A stretch of DNA of 64,000 nucleotides from Panorpa germanica (GCA_963678705.1 CAVMBN010000222.1:806001-870000); one strand, 5' to 3'. Positions 21,921 through 31,880 are shown, counted from the first letter of the stretch. Numbers and translations are program-made. Notes: a model not told the origin generated them from the sequence alone.

Positions 21921-22130
21921 CTAGCATTTCCATTAGTTTTTTTCCCTCAGCCTTTATTGTTTTGTCTTTTGTTATTCTTTTCTTATAAATATATATATAT
22001 ATTTATATTTATAAGAAAAGAAAAAAAAACAAATTTATATATATATATATATATACATATATTAATAAGAAAAGAATAACAAAAGACAAAACAATAAACG
22101 CCGAGGGAAAAGAACTAATGGAAATGCTAG
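21921..22130. repeat. Inverted duplication at the 5' end of LINE-4
   Basis: The left arm 21921-21986 (CTAGCATTTCCATTAG...TTTTCTTAT) is the reverse complement of 22065-22130 (ATAAGAAAAGAATAAC...AATGCTAG), 66 bp with about three mismatches. The spacer is (TA)n-rich and includes a third partial ATAAGAAAAG. The right arm runs directly into LINE-4 endonuclease coding sequence, so the left arm is an inverted copy of LINE 5' sequence, reminiscent of the 5' inversions made by twin priming. Confidence 0.85.
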
Positions 22131-22327
22131 AAGAGCAAGGATGGATAGTCCAAAATGGGATCAAGGAAGGAGATGAAAAAGGAGAATATACCTATGTGGG
22201 AGGCAGAGGGTGGTCGCTGGGAGGAGGACAGAAGGTAGCAAGAATGAAAATGGAAGAGAGGGTGGACTCGGATCACCTACCTTTGGTAATGGATTTGGAG
22301 GCGAGGAGAAAAGAAAGAAAGGGAGAC
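22065..22327 (+). pseudogene. LINE-4 endonuclease C terminus
   Basis: Reads NAEGKELMEMLEEQGWIVQNGIKEGDEKGEYTYVGGRGWS, then ARMKMEERVDSDHLPLVMDLE. The catalytic SDH motif is present near 22267-22275. The remainder of the domain is missing because the element is truncated at the inverted duplication. Copia sequence begins at 22328. Confidence 0.85.
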
Positions 22328-22488
22328 TGTTATTTTATGTCTATTTTGTATCGACAATATCAGTCAATTATACCAGTAATGCCATCTACCTTTAACTATG
22401 TAATACTGTATTTTTATATGAGTAGTAAATGTGAGATTTGGAATAAAGTTTAGTTCGTATCTGTGACTCAAGCGTTTGATTTATTAGA
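22328..22488 (+). repeat. Copia A 5' LTR
   Basis: 161 bp, TGTTATTTTATGTC...GATTTATTAGA. It is near-identical to 26464-26625. It contains AATAAAG near its 3' part as a possible polyadenylation signal. Confidence 0.9.
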
Positions 22489-22502
22489 GGTTATGGGCCC
22501 AG
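22489..22502 (+). promoter_or_regulatory. Copia A primer-binding site (initiator tRNA-Met type)
   Basis: GGTTATGGGCCCAG directly follows the LTR and is complementary to the anticodon arm of initiator tRNA-Met (CTGGGCCCATAACC). In Drosophila copia, reverse transcription is primed by a 5' half-molecule of this tRNA at such a site; the same use here is inferred. Confidence 0.75.
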
Positions 22503-22586
22503 TATTTTTTTAGTTTTTCTCGCAATTTTCGTGGACATTATTAGTGAAATAGTCTTTGCTGATTGAGATAAACTGTAATTAACACT

Positions 22587-25500
22587 GTGACTGTGAAAAT
22601 GACGACGAACTATCATGTCAGTGTGCCTAAACTGAAAGGTCGGGATAATTACAGTGAATGGGCTTTCGCGGCTGAGAATTTCTTAATTCTGGAGGGGCTG
22701 TCTGATTGCATCAAGTCAGAGACAGTACCAGAAGAAATAGGAGCAGCAGGTGACGCGAAAACCAGAGCCAAACTTATTCTCACAATAGATTCGTCGCTGT
22801 ACGTACACATAAAAAAAGTACAAACGACCCATGAGCTGTGGAAGAAATTGAAGAACCAATTTGATGACTCAGGATTTACGAGAAGGATCAGTTTGCTGAG
22901 GAGTTTGATTTCCATTCGACTCGAGAATAGTGTTTCAATGACTTCGTACGTGACACAGATAATTGAAACAAGCCAAAAATTGAGTGGTACGGGTTTCAAC
23001 ATTAATGATGAGTGGGTCGCATCGCTTTTGTTAGCGGGATTAACAGAAAAATATTCTCCTATGGTAATGGCGATCGAGCATTGCGGCATACCATTGACAG
23101 CAGACGCCATTAAAACAAAGTTGTTGGACATGGAAGAAAGCGAAAACGGTGGTGACAGCAGCGCTTTCAATTCCAGTGGTGTGTTTGCGAGTTATAAGAA
23201 GAACCGGAATGTTGGTGGCACTTCAACCAGAGACAATTCCCATATGTCAAAGTCAAAACCAAAGGTCATAACATGCTATAAATGTAAACAAACAGGGCAT
23301 TACCGTAATCAGTGTACATTTTCGAACAAAAATTCATGGAATACAAACAATAATGAACGTACAAGTAGTAATGCATTTAGCGCCGTGTTCTTGAATGGTG
23401 AATTTTGCAAAAGCGATTGGTATATTGACTCCGGGGCGAGTGTTCATCTTACCGCGAACAAAGAATGGTTGTCAAATGTGTCGCGGGATCTTAAGATTAA
23501 GGAAATTGTCGTGGCAACCAAAAATAAAATACCTGTATTATGTACTGGAGATGTGCAGATTACGACAAAGACGCACGCCAGTGAATACGATATTACAGTG
23601 GAAGGTGTATTGTGCTTACCAAAGTTGACTACAAATCTGTTGTCTGTTAGTCAACTTATATCCAAAGGAAACAAAGTTTTATTTAACAACAATGGTTGTC
23701 AGATTTTCAATAAGGCAGGAGTAATTGTGGCTACAGCATGTCTGTTGAATGGTGTATATAAACTGAATATGTCTGAATATTGTTCAGCAACTGCAATGAC
23801 TGTGTCCAGTGAAGTTTGGCATCGACGTTTAGGTCATGACAATAGCCAGTATTTGAAAAAGATGCAAGATGCTATAGAGGGATTAACAATTGATAGTAAG
23901 ATTGATATGTCCATGTCATCATGTGTCGCATGCTGTGAGGGCAAGCAAAGCCGGTTGCCTTTTCCCAAAGAAGGAAGCAGAAGTACTGAGTTGTTACATA
24001 TTGTGCATACCGATCTCTGTGGACCAATGGAAAATCGGTCAATAGGTGGTTCGAGATACTTCATGCTGTTCATCGATGATTTTAGTCGTATGACATATAT
24101 TTATTTCCTAAAAACAAAGGATGAGGCGTTGAAATGCTTTCAACAATACAAAGCAGAGGTTAAAAATCAACTTAATCGCAGGATTAAGATTTTGAGAAGT
24201 GACAATGGGGCAGAATTCTGCAACAGCAAGTTTGATGATTTTTTGATTTCGCATGGGATAGTATATCACAAAACAAACCCATACACGCCAGAGCAGAATG
24301 GACTCTCGGAGCGATATAACCAGACTATTGTTGAGAAAGCCAGGTGTCTGTTGTTCGATGCAGGTCTCGAAAAAAGGTTTTGGGCAGAGGCTGCACTCAC
24401 TGCAGTGTACTTACAGAACAGGACTGTGACTACATCCTTAAATTATAAAACTCCTTTCGAGATATGGACAGATAGAAAGCCTGATGTAAGTCACCTACGT
24501 ATTTTTGGTAGCATAATTATGGTACATGTGCCAAAACAAAAGAGATTTAAATGGGACAGAAAAGCTGAAAAGTGTATCCTTGTCGGCTATTCTAAAGATG
24601 TCAAAGAGTACAGGATTTACAACCCGAAGTCTAATGTCATCACTACCAGTAGGGATGTTATAGTATTGGAGAAGATAGAGACAGAGAATAATCTTCTGGA
24701 GGTACAGGAACATTGTTTAGATGATGTGAATACAGTTCTAGTAGGGGAAGAAGATTTGACACTTCAGGAAGATTCACATGAACAATCAGATAGCTTGAAC
24801 ATGGATGACAGTGGTGAAATGTATGTACCTTGTGAAGATGAAACATTAGATAGCTCAGAGTCTGGTGCAACAGACAGTGAAGACTCCATATTACTCAACA
24901 ATGTCAACACAATAAGTGGTCCTCGGCGTAGAAAGCAGCCAGACAGATTTGGATTTGCAAGTGCTTGCATAGAAGATGACCAGATGTTCACGGGTGAGAT
25001 ATTGTTGCAAGAAGCCTTGGAAGGATCTAAGAAAGCACAGTGGTTAGCGGCAGTGCAGGAAGAAATACAGTTGTTCGAGAAAAATAGTGCGTGGGAACTC
25101 GTAGATGTTCTAAAAGATGGTACTATAGTGCAGTGCAAGTGGGTGTTGCGAAAAAAGTACGATAGTGAAAACAATGTGCGTTACCGTGCTCGTCTAGTCG
25201 CAAAGGGCTTTACCCAAAAAACATGGTGTGGACTATGCTGAAACATTTTCGCCTGTAGTGAGACATAAAACTCTTAGACTATTATTTGCATTGTCTGTAA
25301 AGTTAGGCTTAGATGTCACTCATTTAGATGTTAAGACTGCGTTCTTAAATGGTGATTTAGAGGAAACCATTTACATGAAAATGCCAGATTGTTATAATAG
25401 TAGTAGTTCAGTTAGTAAAGTATTAAAACTTAAAAAGGCCATTTATGGACTTAAGCAGGCCTCTAGGGCCTGGAATAAAAAGGTAGATGATTGTTTGATC

Positions 25501-26352
25501 AGTAGTGGTTATGAAAGATCAAAAATAGAGCCATGTATGTATATAACGGATAATAACAAATGTAAGACCATTGTAACAGTCTATGTCGATGATTTCTTTA
25601 TATTTTCCAACGATAAAACTGAAACTAAGAGCTTGAAACAGATTTTATCTAATAAGTTTAGCATTAAAGACTTAGGTGATGTTAAACTATGTCTTGGAAT
25701 GAATGTAACCTTTAACAAAGATAAAGGATATGTAACTTTGAGCCAGCAAACTTATATTGATCAATTATTGAACAAATTTAATTTAAGTGATTGTAAGGTT
25801 GTTGATACACCTATGGAGGTCAAATTAAATGTAAGTAAATGTGAAGTAGGTGTAAATAAATGTGTGCCCTATCAACAACTAATTGGTAGTTTGATGTACC
25901 TGTCAGTCTTAACTAGGCCAGATACTAGTTATTCTATAAGTTTTTTGAGTCAATTCAATAATTGCCACACTAAACAGCATTGGGAATATGCAAAGAGATT
26001 ATTGAGATATCTTAAAAGAACTAAATCTTATGGAATAAAATATTGTAATGATGGTAACTCAGAAATAAGAGGCTATGTTGATGCTGATTAGGTTACTAAC
26101 TCTGAAGATAGGAGATCATATACTGGGATGTGTTTTTTGTTGTCTCATGGTGTAATATCATGGGAATGTAGGAAACAGAAATGTGTAGCACTCTCCAGTA
26201 CTGAATCAGAGTATATTGGTCTATCTGAGGCATGTAGAGAAGCATTATATCTTAAGGAATTACAGTATGAAATAACCAATAAGATGTACACAATAAGCAT
26301 ATTCAATGATAACCAAGGCGCACAGAAGTTGTGTTTTATTCTATCATTTTAA
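22587..26352 (+). pseudogene. Copia A gag-pol coding region (fossil)
   Basis: One long gag-pol region as usual for Copia. Approximate parts: gag 22.6-23.35 kb (KLKGRDNYSEWAFAAENFL, UBN2/gag-type; knuckle near 23.28 kb), protease near 23.4-23.7, integrase 23.8-24.6, an acidic linker 24.7-24.95, RT 25.0-25.9, RNase H 25.9-26.35. The active-site signatures WYIDSGA, DxGAEF and YVDD are readable. The region is broken in a few places and cannot be read as one protein. Confidence 0.9.
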
Positions 26353-26463
26353 CGAAAAGTTTATGTTCAGTAAAGCATTATAAATTTATGTTACTTCTTG
26401 GGATAGTTTGTTTAGATTAAATTTGTATTTATCTGTAATAGTAAATATTGCGATAAGTAGGGG

Positions 26464-26625
26464 TGTTATTTTATGTCTATTTCGTATCGACAATATCAGT
26501 CAATTATACCAGTAATGCCATCTACCTTTAACTATGTAATACTGTTTTTTATATATGAGTAGTAAATGTGAGATTTAGAATAAAGTTTAGTTCGTATCTG
26601 TGACTCAAGCGTTTGATTTATTAGA
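26464..26625 (+). repeat. Copia A 3' LTR
   Basis: 162 bp, preceded by a short purine run (AAGTAGGGG). Followed directly by the GAGAC duplication and LINE-4 sequence. Confidence 0.9.
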
Positions 26626-27339
26626 GAGACGAATAGAAAGAAGGCAGCGATTGGACGGAGGAAGGAAGGAAGAAGTTTATGGAAGAATTGGAACACAGAT
26701 ACGAGAAAAAAGGAGAAACGGAGGAGATAGACGAAATTGAAGAGATGATAAAGGATGCAACCCAAGGTAAAAGGTGGAGAATATCTGATAGAACTGGAGA
26801 AAACAAATGGTGGGATAAAGAATGTAAAGAAAAGAAAAAAGAGTTAAAAAGAGAACTAAAGAGATAAAAGAAAGGAAAGTCAAGTAAAGAAGACTTCAAG
26901 AGGAAGCAAAGGGAATATAACGATAAGATAAAAAAAAAAAGAATGAGTTCAAAATAGAGATAGAAAAATAAATTAGAGAGATAACAACGGAGAGGTAGGC
27001 ATGGGATTACATAAATAAGGAGAAAAGGCAAAGGAAAGAGCTAAGCAAGGAAATAAAAATGAAAGAGTGGACGAAACACTTTATGGGAGTACTAGGAGGA
27101 AAGAAAAGAAACGAGTGTACAAAAAAGGGGAACTAAACGAAATAGAACTAAATGAACTAAAAACACAAATTCAAAAACTCAAGGAAAAGAAAGCACCAGG
27201 TAGAGATGGACTAAAGAACGAGGCGCGGAAAGCTGGGCAAGAAAGGCTAGAAAAAGGATTACTAACAGCATTGAATAAGATATGGAAAGGAGGAGACCTG
27301 CCAGACAGCTGGAGGGAAGGGGTAATAACTCCGATATAT
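26626..27339 (+). pseudogene. LINE-4 linker and start of RT
   Basis: Resumes after the Copia insertion. 26679-26867 reads MEELEHRYEKKGETEEIDEIEEMIKDA...NKWWDKECKEKKKELKREL, a Glu/Lys-rich helical linker with the conserved W-W-D block. After frame breaks, 27067-27339 reads KLKEKKAPGRDGLKNEARKAG and GGDLPDSWREGVITPIY, RT motifs 0 to 1. The Jockey element follows directly after TPIY. Confidence 0.85.
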
Positions 27340-29073
27340 TTTTTTTTTATTTACAAGGTAATTACAACTAAGCAAATTTGCTTATCTAGCAATTTTTATA
27401 TATAATAAGTACAATACGTATTCCAGATCCAATCCACTGACTAGTTCCGAAAGTTATTGTGTGGTACAGTGGTAGATATCACAGGGTCAGGTCTTGAGGC
27501 TTGGTCCTCTTCAATCTACGCAGATCTGTTCTCGTATCGAGTAACTGCAATATTTCATTGTTGTGGTGGTCTTGTAGACGTAGCAAATGTCTACTCGCTG
27601 CCTTCTTGATTTCATCGTCTACGGTGGGCATCTTTAAGTCACGATGTAGATTTTCATTTCTGATGTACCATGGCGCATCTGTAATACTACGCAGTACTTT
27701 ATTTTGAAACGTTTGTATTTTCTTCAAATTGGTCTTCTTGGTACAACCCCACAGTTGTATACCGTAGGTCCAAATGGGTTTCAGTATTTGGTTGTATAAT
27801 ACTAGCTTGTTATGCACGGTCAGCTGTGAGTGCCTTCCCATTAACCAATGCATTTTTCTGAGTTTAATATTTAGCTGCTCTCTTTTCATTTTGACATGCT
27901 CCTTCCACTTGAGCTTCGCATCTAGTATCATACCTAGGTATTTCGCTGTGTTGGAGTAAGGTATTGTTTGTGAGTTGAGGGTAACTGCGAAAGGAATAGT
28001 TTTCCTGTTTGTAAAATTTATGTGCGTTGATTTGGCTTCGTTCAGCTTAATTCGCCATTTCTTTGTCCACTTATAAACCTCATTAAGCGATTGCTGCAGT
28101 TTACTATTCACTTCTTCTTCTTTCTTCCCAGTAACCATTATTGCAGTGTCATCTGCGAAGGTAGCTATTGTGGCATTCTCAGGTTGTGGAATATCCCTTG
28201 TATATAATAAATACAAAACTGGTCCAAGGACGCTACCCTGGGGCACTCCTGCTTTTATTTGCTTCATCTCAGAGTACTCATCATCTATTTTAACCCTAAA
28301 ATGTCTACCTTTTAGATAGGATTTGAGAATGAGGTACCATTCAGCAGGTAAATCCTTTTGCAATTTGTGTTCTAGTCCTTGGTGCCATACTTTATCAAAC
28401 GCCTGTGCCACATCCAGAAAGACGCTGGAACATATTTGTTGCGTTTCAAGTGCTTTTTCGATGATATTAGTTATTCGATGAACCTGTTCTATTGTCGTGT
28501 GTTTATTTCTAAATCCGAATTGATGATCCGGAATTAGCCTTCTTTCATATAATATTGGCTTCAACCTTTTCAGGAGAAGTTTTTCAAATATTTTAGAAAT
28601 AACTGGCAGTAGTGAAATTGGCCGGTAGCTCGTGACTTCATTTGGTGGTTTACCTGGTTTAAGTAACATTATCACTTCAGCTACTTTCCATTGGCTAGGG
28701 ACGTATAGTAGTCTGATAGCTGCATTAAAATGATGTAGGAGTTTTCTCAGTGCTATATCCGGTAATTCTTTAATTACCTTACCCGTTTCATTCAAATCGG
28801 TCTTAATTATGTGTTTTAGTTCTTTGAGAGTTACTGGAAGAATTTTGAGGTTGTCTTTTTTTGCAGTGCGAGCGATGTCTTCTTCGGTAGTCTGTCGGTA
28901 TGGCTTAAATGTTTTCTCTAGATATTCAGCGAATAGGTCTGCTTTTTGCTTGTTGTTGACCATCCATGATCCGTCTTCTGTTTTGATGGGTGAATTCTGG
29001 TTTTTCGGCCTCTTCAATGCTTTCGCTGCTTTCCATAATGAGTAGTCCGTTTCCTTGTCTGCAGAGATCCGAT
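27340..29073 (-). mobile_element. 5'-truncated Jockey-like LINE in LINE-4
   Basis: Minus-strand non-LTR element with its 3' end at the left (a T-rich run from 27340, i.e. a poly-A tail on its own strand) and a 5' truncation at 29073. ACTCCGATATAT flanks it at 27328-27339 and 29074-29085, a 12-bp target-site duplication, proving insertion into the RT gene of LINE-4. It holds one long uninterrupted RT frame, so among the LINEs of the window it is the youngest. The endonuclease is missing through truncation. Confidence 0.93.
27479..29017 (-). CDS. Jockey-like reverse transcriptase, N-terminally truncated
   Basis: 512 open codons. N-terminal KRPKNQNSPIKTEDGSW is the usual block before Jockey RTs. 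RT motifs: LLKPGKPPNEVTSYRPISLL, DHQFGFRNKHTTIEQVHRI, SSVFLDVAQAFDKVWH (motif A), AGVPQGSVLGPVLYLLYTRDIP (motif B), ATFADDTAIM (motif C, near 28150). Then comes the thumb (AKYLGMILDAKLKWKEHV) and the post-RT region YGIQLWGCTKKTNLKKIQTFQNKVLRSI, typical of Jockey ORF2. All RT catalytic Asp residues are present. The frame continues upstream of the first Met (LWKAAKAL), showing the start is not real. Without endonuclease it cannot move by itself. Confidence 0.93.
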   Translation of the reverse strand: MKRPKNQNSPIKTEDGSWMVNNKQKADLFAEYLEKTFKPYRQTTEEDIARTAKKDNLKILPVTLKELKHIIKTDLNETGKVIKELPDIALRKLLHHFNAAIRLLYVPSQWKVAEVIMLLKPGKPPNEVTSYRPISLLPVISKIFEKLLLKRLKPILYERRLIPDHQFGFRNKHTTIEQVHRITNIIEKALETQQICSSVFLDVAQAFDKVWHQGLEHKLQKDLPAEWYLILKSYLKGRHFRVKIDDEYSEMKQIKAGVPQGSVLGPVLYLLYTRDIPQPENATIATFADDTAIMVTGKKEEEVNSKLQQSLNEVYKWTKKWRIKLNEAKSTHINFTNRKTIPFAVTLNSQTIPYSNTAKYLGMILDAKLKWKEHVKMKREQLNIKLRKMHWLMGRHSQLTVHNKLVLYNQILKPIWTYGIQLWGCTKKTNLKKIQTFQNKVLRSITDAPWYIRNENLHRDLKMPTVDDEIKKAASRHLLRLQDHHNNEILQLLDTRTDLRRLKRTKPQDLTL

Positions 29074-29740
29074 ACTCCGATATATGAAAAGGGAAATAGG
29101 CATGAAGCCAAAAATTATAGGGGAATTACCCTATTGAATACAGGGTACAGGATATATGCAGAGATAGTGAGAGAAAGATTGGAAGAAGAGGTAAAAGTAA
29201 AAAAAATAATACCCGAGACACAAGCAGGCTTTAAAAAGGGGCGAGGGACATTAGACAACATATACGCATTGAACCATGTAGTTGAATAAGAACTCAAGGA
29301 AAAAGAGGACAGATATATGCGATGTTCATTGACCTTAAAGCAGCTTTGGATATGGTCAACAGGGAGAAGTTGTGGGAGTACATAAGAAGGAAAAAAATAA
29401 ATGAGGATATAGTGGAAAGTATTAAAGAAATTTACAAAGGAACAAGAATGCGAATAAGAGTTGGGGGTGAAGAGTCAGAAGAATTCTAGACAGACAAGGG
29501 GTTGAGGCAAGAGTGTCCTCTGAGTCCCATTTTATTTGCGATATGTACAGCAGATTTGGAGGGGGTAATGGAAAGAGGACAATATGGGGGGGTGCTAATA
29601 GGAAGACACTACAAGATATGGACTTAAGCATACGCTGACGATATAGCCCTGTTGGAAAAAGGGAGGGAGAGCTACAGGACATGGTACATCGACTAGGGAG
29701 ATATATAGACAGGAAAGGACTAGAATTAATTGTGGAAAAT
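29074..29740 (+). pseudogene. LINE-4 RT core
   Basis: Continues after the Jockey insertion: TPIYEKGNRHEAKNYRGITLLNTGYRIYAEIV, PETQAGFKKGRGTLDNIYALNHVVE, MFIDLKAALDMVNREKLW (motif A, with Leu where Phe is usual), LRQECPLSPILF (motif B, with Glu where Gly is usual) and AYADDIALL (motif C, about 29628-29654). Stops occur at 29287 and 29487, and a frame shift follows motif C. The altered motif A and B residues suggest decay. Confidence 0.85.
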
Positions 29741-29742
29741 AG

Positions 29743-30240
29743 TATAAAGAATGGGGGGGAAGGAGGTCCAAAAAAGAGAAAGGAGTATTTTAAAAAGAAT
29801 AGAATGGCGATGGAGAAAGCAGAGAGGAGAGGAGAAGGAGGCGCAAGTGTGGAAGATGAGCTAAGGAGAAGGGATAAGGAGATACAACAACAGGAGAGAA
29901 TGGAAAAAATCGAAAAAAGCAAATATAATACAAGATATAAAAGGTTATAAGAAAATAATGTACCTCAGTACCTTATAGAAACAGATATAAACACATAAGG
30001 ACAGCAAGGTTTAAATTGGGAAATGAGGGAAAGGAAACAGATACTGGGAAAGTAGAAAGGAAAGAAAGATTAGAGTGTGCGGAACGGAGGACAAAACACT
30101 GGAGCACATTAAGTTTGAGTGTAAGGAAAAAGTAGTGAGCGAAAGGAATATTGGCCAGCTATTAAACGGAGGCAGTGAAGGAAAGAGGTGGATGGCAGAA
30201 ATAGTAAAAAGGAAGGGAAAAATAGGACAATAAATAAGCT
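29743..30240 (+). pseudogene. LINE-4 C-terminal region with Cys/His finger
   Basis: SIKNGGEGGPKKRKEYFKKNRMAMEKAERRGEGG through EKSKYNTRYKRL matches LINE-3; later RVCGTEDKTLEHIKFECKEK (near 30070-30130) is the finger. Its first Cys region is altered relative to CRTCGAED in LINE-3. It ends KRKGKIGQ before the purine-rich 3' UTR. Confidence 0.8.
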
Positions 30241-30862
30241 GGTTGCTGAATTGCACAAGGAACAGAAAGAGAGAGGAAGTACTAAAAGAGGAAGTGAAGG
30301 GAAGCAGGAGAAAGAAAGAAGTAGCGGGGAAACAGTTAAACTTTAGTCCAGAAAAATAGAGGATTTTCGGAAAGGAGATAAGGACAAGAGGTAGATGACA
30401 AAGATAGAGACAATAATAACATAGTAAAGGTAGAGAGTCAAGAAGGAAAGAGTAAAGTAAAAGGGTAAAAAATAAATAGTAAAGACAGAGCGTCAAGGCC
30501 TGTGATAGACATAAGTGGAGAAGTGAAGACGAAGAAAGAAAGCAGGAAGGATAGTGAAAAGATAATAGAGGGTTTGTCGAGAGGAGACAGGGAAGGCAAG
30601 AGGTGATAGATGAAAATACAGGCAATATGGAAGGAGAAGCAGGAAACGGTTTGCCGAGAGGAGACAAAGAAGACAAGAGGTGAGGAAACGGTGAGAATGA
30701 AGGAAGACTAGGGAAAATAAAGGAAGAGGGTCAAGAGCAGAAGAAGCAAAAAGTACTTTTGGAAATAAAAATGGTCTAGAATAGTTTAAATTTAATTGTA
30801 AGTTGAAGTATATGAAATGTATTAAGAATGTAGATTGTAAAGCCGAAAGGCAAACAATTAAT
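30241..30862 (+). other. LINE-4 3' UTR
   Basis: Purine-rich (AG-dominated) non-coding tail sequence followed by a short AT-rich end, TGTATATGAAATG...GTAGATTGTAAAGCCGAAAGG, and (TAA)n. Apart from its terminus it has no open frame on the plus strand; the 221-codon minus-strand frame here is only the complement of the purine strand. Confidence 0.75.
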
Positions 30863-31057
30863 AATAATAATAATATTATATTGATATATATATATATATT
30901 GATTATAAATTTTTAAACAAGCTTATGTGTTTCTTATAAAAATAAAGACTTTCATTTTTGTAATTTTGAGACACATTTTAATTCTTACAGAGTTTAACTA
31001 AAATAATACTATTTTACTTGAAAGCAAAGAAACAACATTTAAAAATTATTATTTAAA

Positions 31058-31306
31058 TTGTCAAATCCTTTTTATCTTATTTTATATTATCTTAATATTA
31101 TGCACAGTGAGTTCTCTCAGCTCCAAATATCAACTCTGTTGCCGGCCGATGGCATACACTACAATAAACAAATATCTGATCAAAATAGAACTCAATTTAA
31201 TTTTAATACAGGGGATATAGTATATATAGAGAATAGAATCAAACGAAATAGGAATAAATTAGATGAACTAGAGGTTTTTTTTTTTAAATTATTCAGAAGA
31301 TATTAA
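31058..31306 (+). pseudogene. Gypsy integrase C-terminal fragment (fossil)
   Basis: The supported part, about 31.18-31.30 kb, reads SDQNRTQFNFNTGDIVYIEN and KRNRNKLDELE, the integrase C-terminal GD.V segment that precedes the GPY/F region in Gypsy elements. The same segment is recognisable, more decayed, in Gypsy-1. The upstream part of this frame is LTR-like sequence and is not coding. Confidence 0.55.
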
Positions 31307-31318
31307 ATTCATATCAAA

Positions 31319-31880
31319 TACTCCTTCCATTCTGCCTTTTCGGAATTCACCGTTAATTTTATCAACATACTCCTTTTCTGAGACATGGTTCAATATCTTA
31401 CTTTTCTCTATATACTGTTGATTCTCAAATCTTTCACAATCACTAATCCATTGGTCATTATTTAACGTTTTATTTAAAAATATTTCTGTTAAAAGCCTTT
31501 TAGCAGTTTTTCCTATATTTTTTTTCTCTTGAGCATTGCTTTTAGTGTTAATTTTTCAAGGCATTGTCTGTAATCTCCTCTAAATAATGATCACTAAAAC
31601 TGTACATTTTCATCTTCATCCTGATATATAACCCTCAAATCTATTATTAGAGAGATCCATACTGCGCGTTTTTAGTCACATGTTTTTGAGCGAATTGTTA
31701 TTTTCGCCAACACTTTAGAAGACAATATAGCAGTGTGCATACTTGTAGGCTTTAAATCATCTAGAACCTTAAAAACACGTCCATCCGAAGACTCAATAGA
31801 GGTTATGCATATCACATTTGTTTTTCCGTCTGTTGAACCTAATACAACAAAGTTAAATCGTGGTTTTTTTATTTTAACCA
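31319..31880 (-). other. Unidentified protein-like stretch
   Basis: On the minus strand two segments look like former coding sequence. About 31840-31670 reads NFVVLGSTDGKTNVICITSI then ESSDGRVFKVLDDLKPTSMH. About 31555-31319 reads AKRLLTEIFLNKTLNNDQWI then SDCERFENQQYIEKSKILNH, continuing ...EFRKGRMEGVFDMN, with about 80 open codons. Composition is protein-like, but I do not recognise the family. It lies between two LTR-like repeats, so it could be an extra frame of an element, a captured host exon or a DNA transposon piece. Confidence 0.35.

Larger units (their letters stand above)
22328..26625 (+). mobile_element. Copia LTR retrotransposon fossil (Copia A)
   Basis: A nearly full-length Ty1/Copia element of about 4.3 kb with both LTRs, inserted in LINE-4. 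GAGAC lies on both sides (22323-22327 and 26626-26630), a 5-bp target duplication. Coding region about 22.59-26.35 kb, with parts in Copia order: gag with a CCHC knuckle (CYKCKQTGHYRNQC), protease (WYIDSGASVH), integrase (HRRLGHDNS finger; HTDLCGPM and RSDNGAEFC core), RT (HLDVKTAFLNG, YGLKQASRAW, VYVDDFFIF) and RNase H (SSTESEYIGL). It is broken, with about two or three breaks. The LTRs differ at roughly four positions by eye, so it is fairly young. Confidence 0.93.
22065..30862 (+). mobile_element. LINE (LINE-4), twice interrupted
   Basis: Same family as LINE-3. It is 5'-truncated inside the endonuclease. Its own sequence lies at 22065-22327, 26626-27339 and 29074-30862; between them are a Copia element and a minus-strand Jockey element. 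Parts: endonuclease end (RVDSDHLPLVMDLE), linker (NKWWDKECKEKK), RT, C-terminal finger, long purine-rich 3' UTR and a terminus TGTAAAGCCGAAAGGCAAACAATTAATAATAATAA. The (TAA)n tail is like that of the Drosophila I factor. Compared with LINE-3 it lacks about 500 bp of the RT thumb and following region (join near 29743). Several frame breaks make it non-functional. Confidence 0.88.

Noticed and set aside
30011-30676. 221-codon minus-strand Leu/Ser/Phe-rich frame
   Set aside because: Complement of the purine-rich LINE-4 3' end; a compositional shadow.
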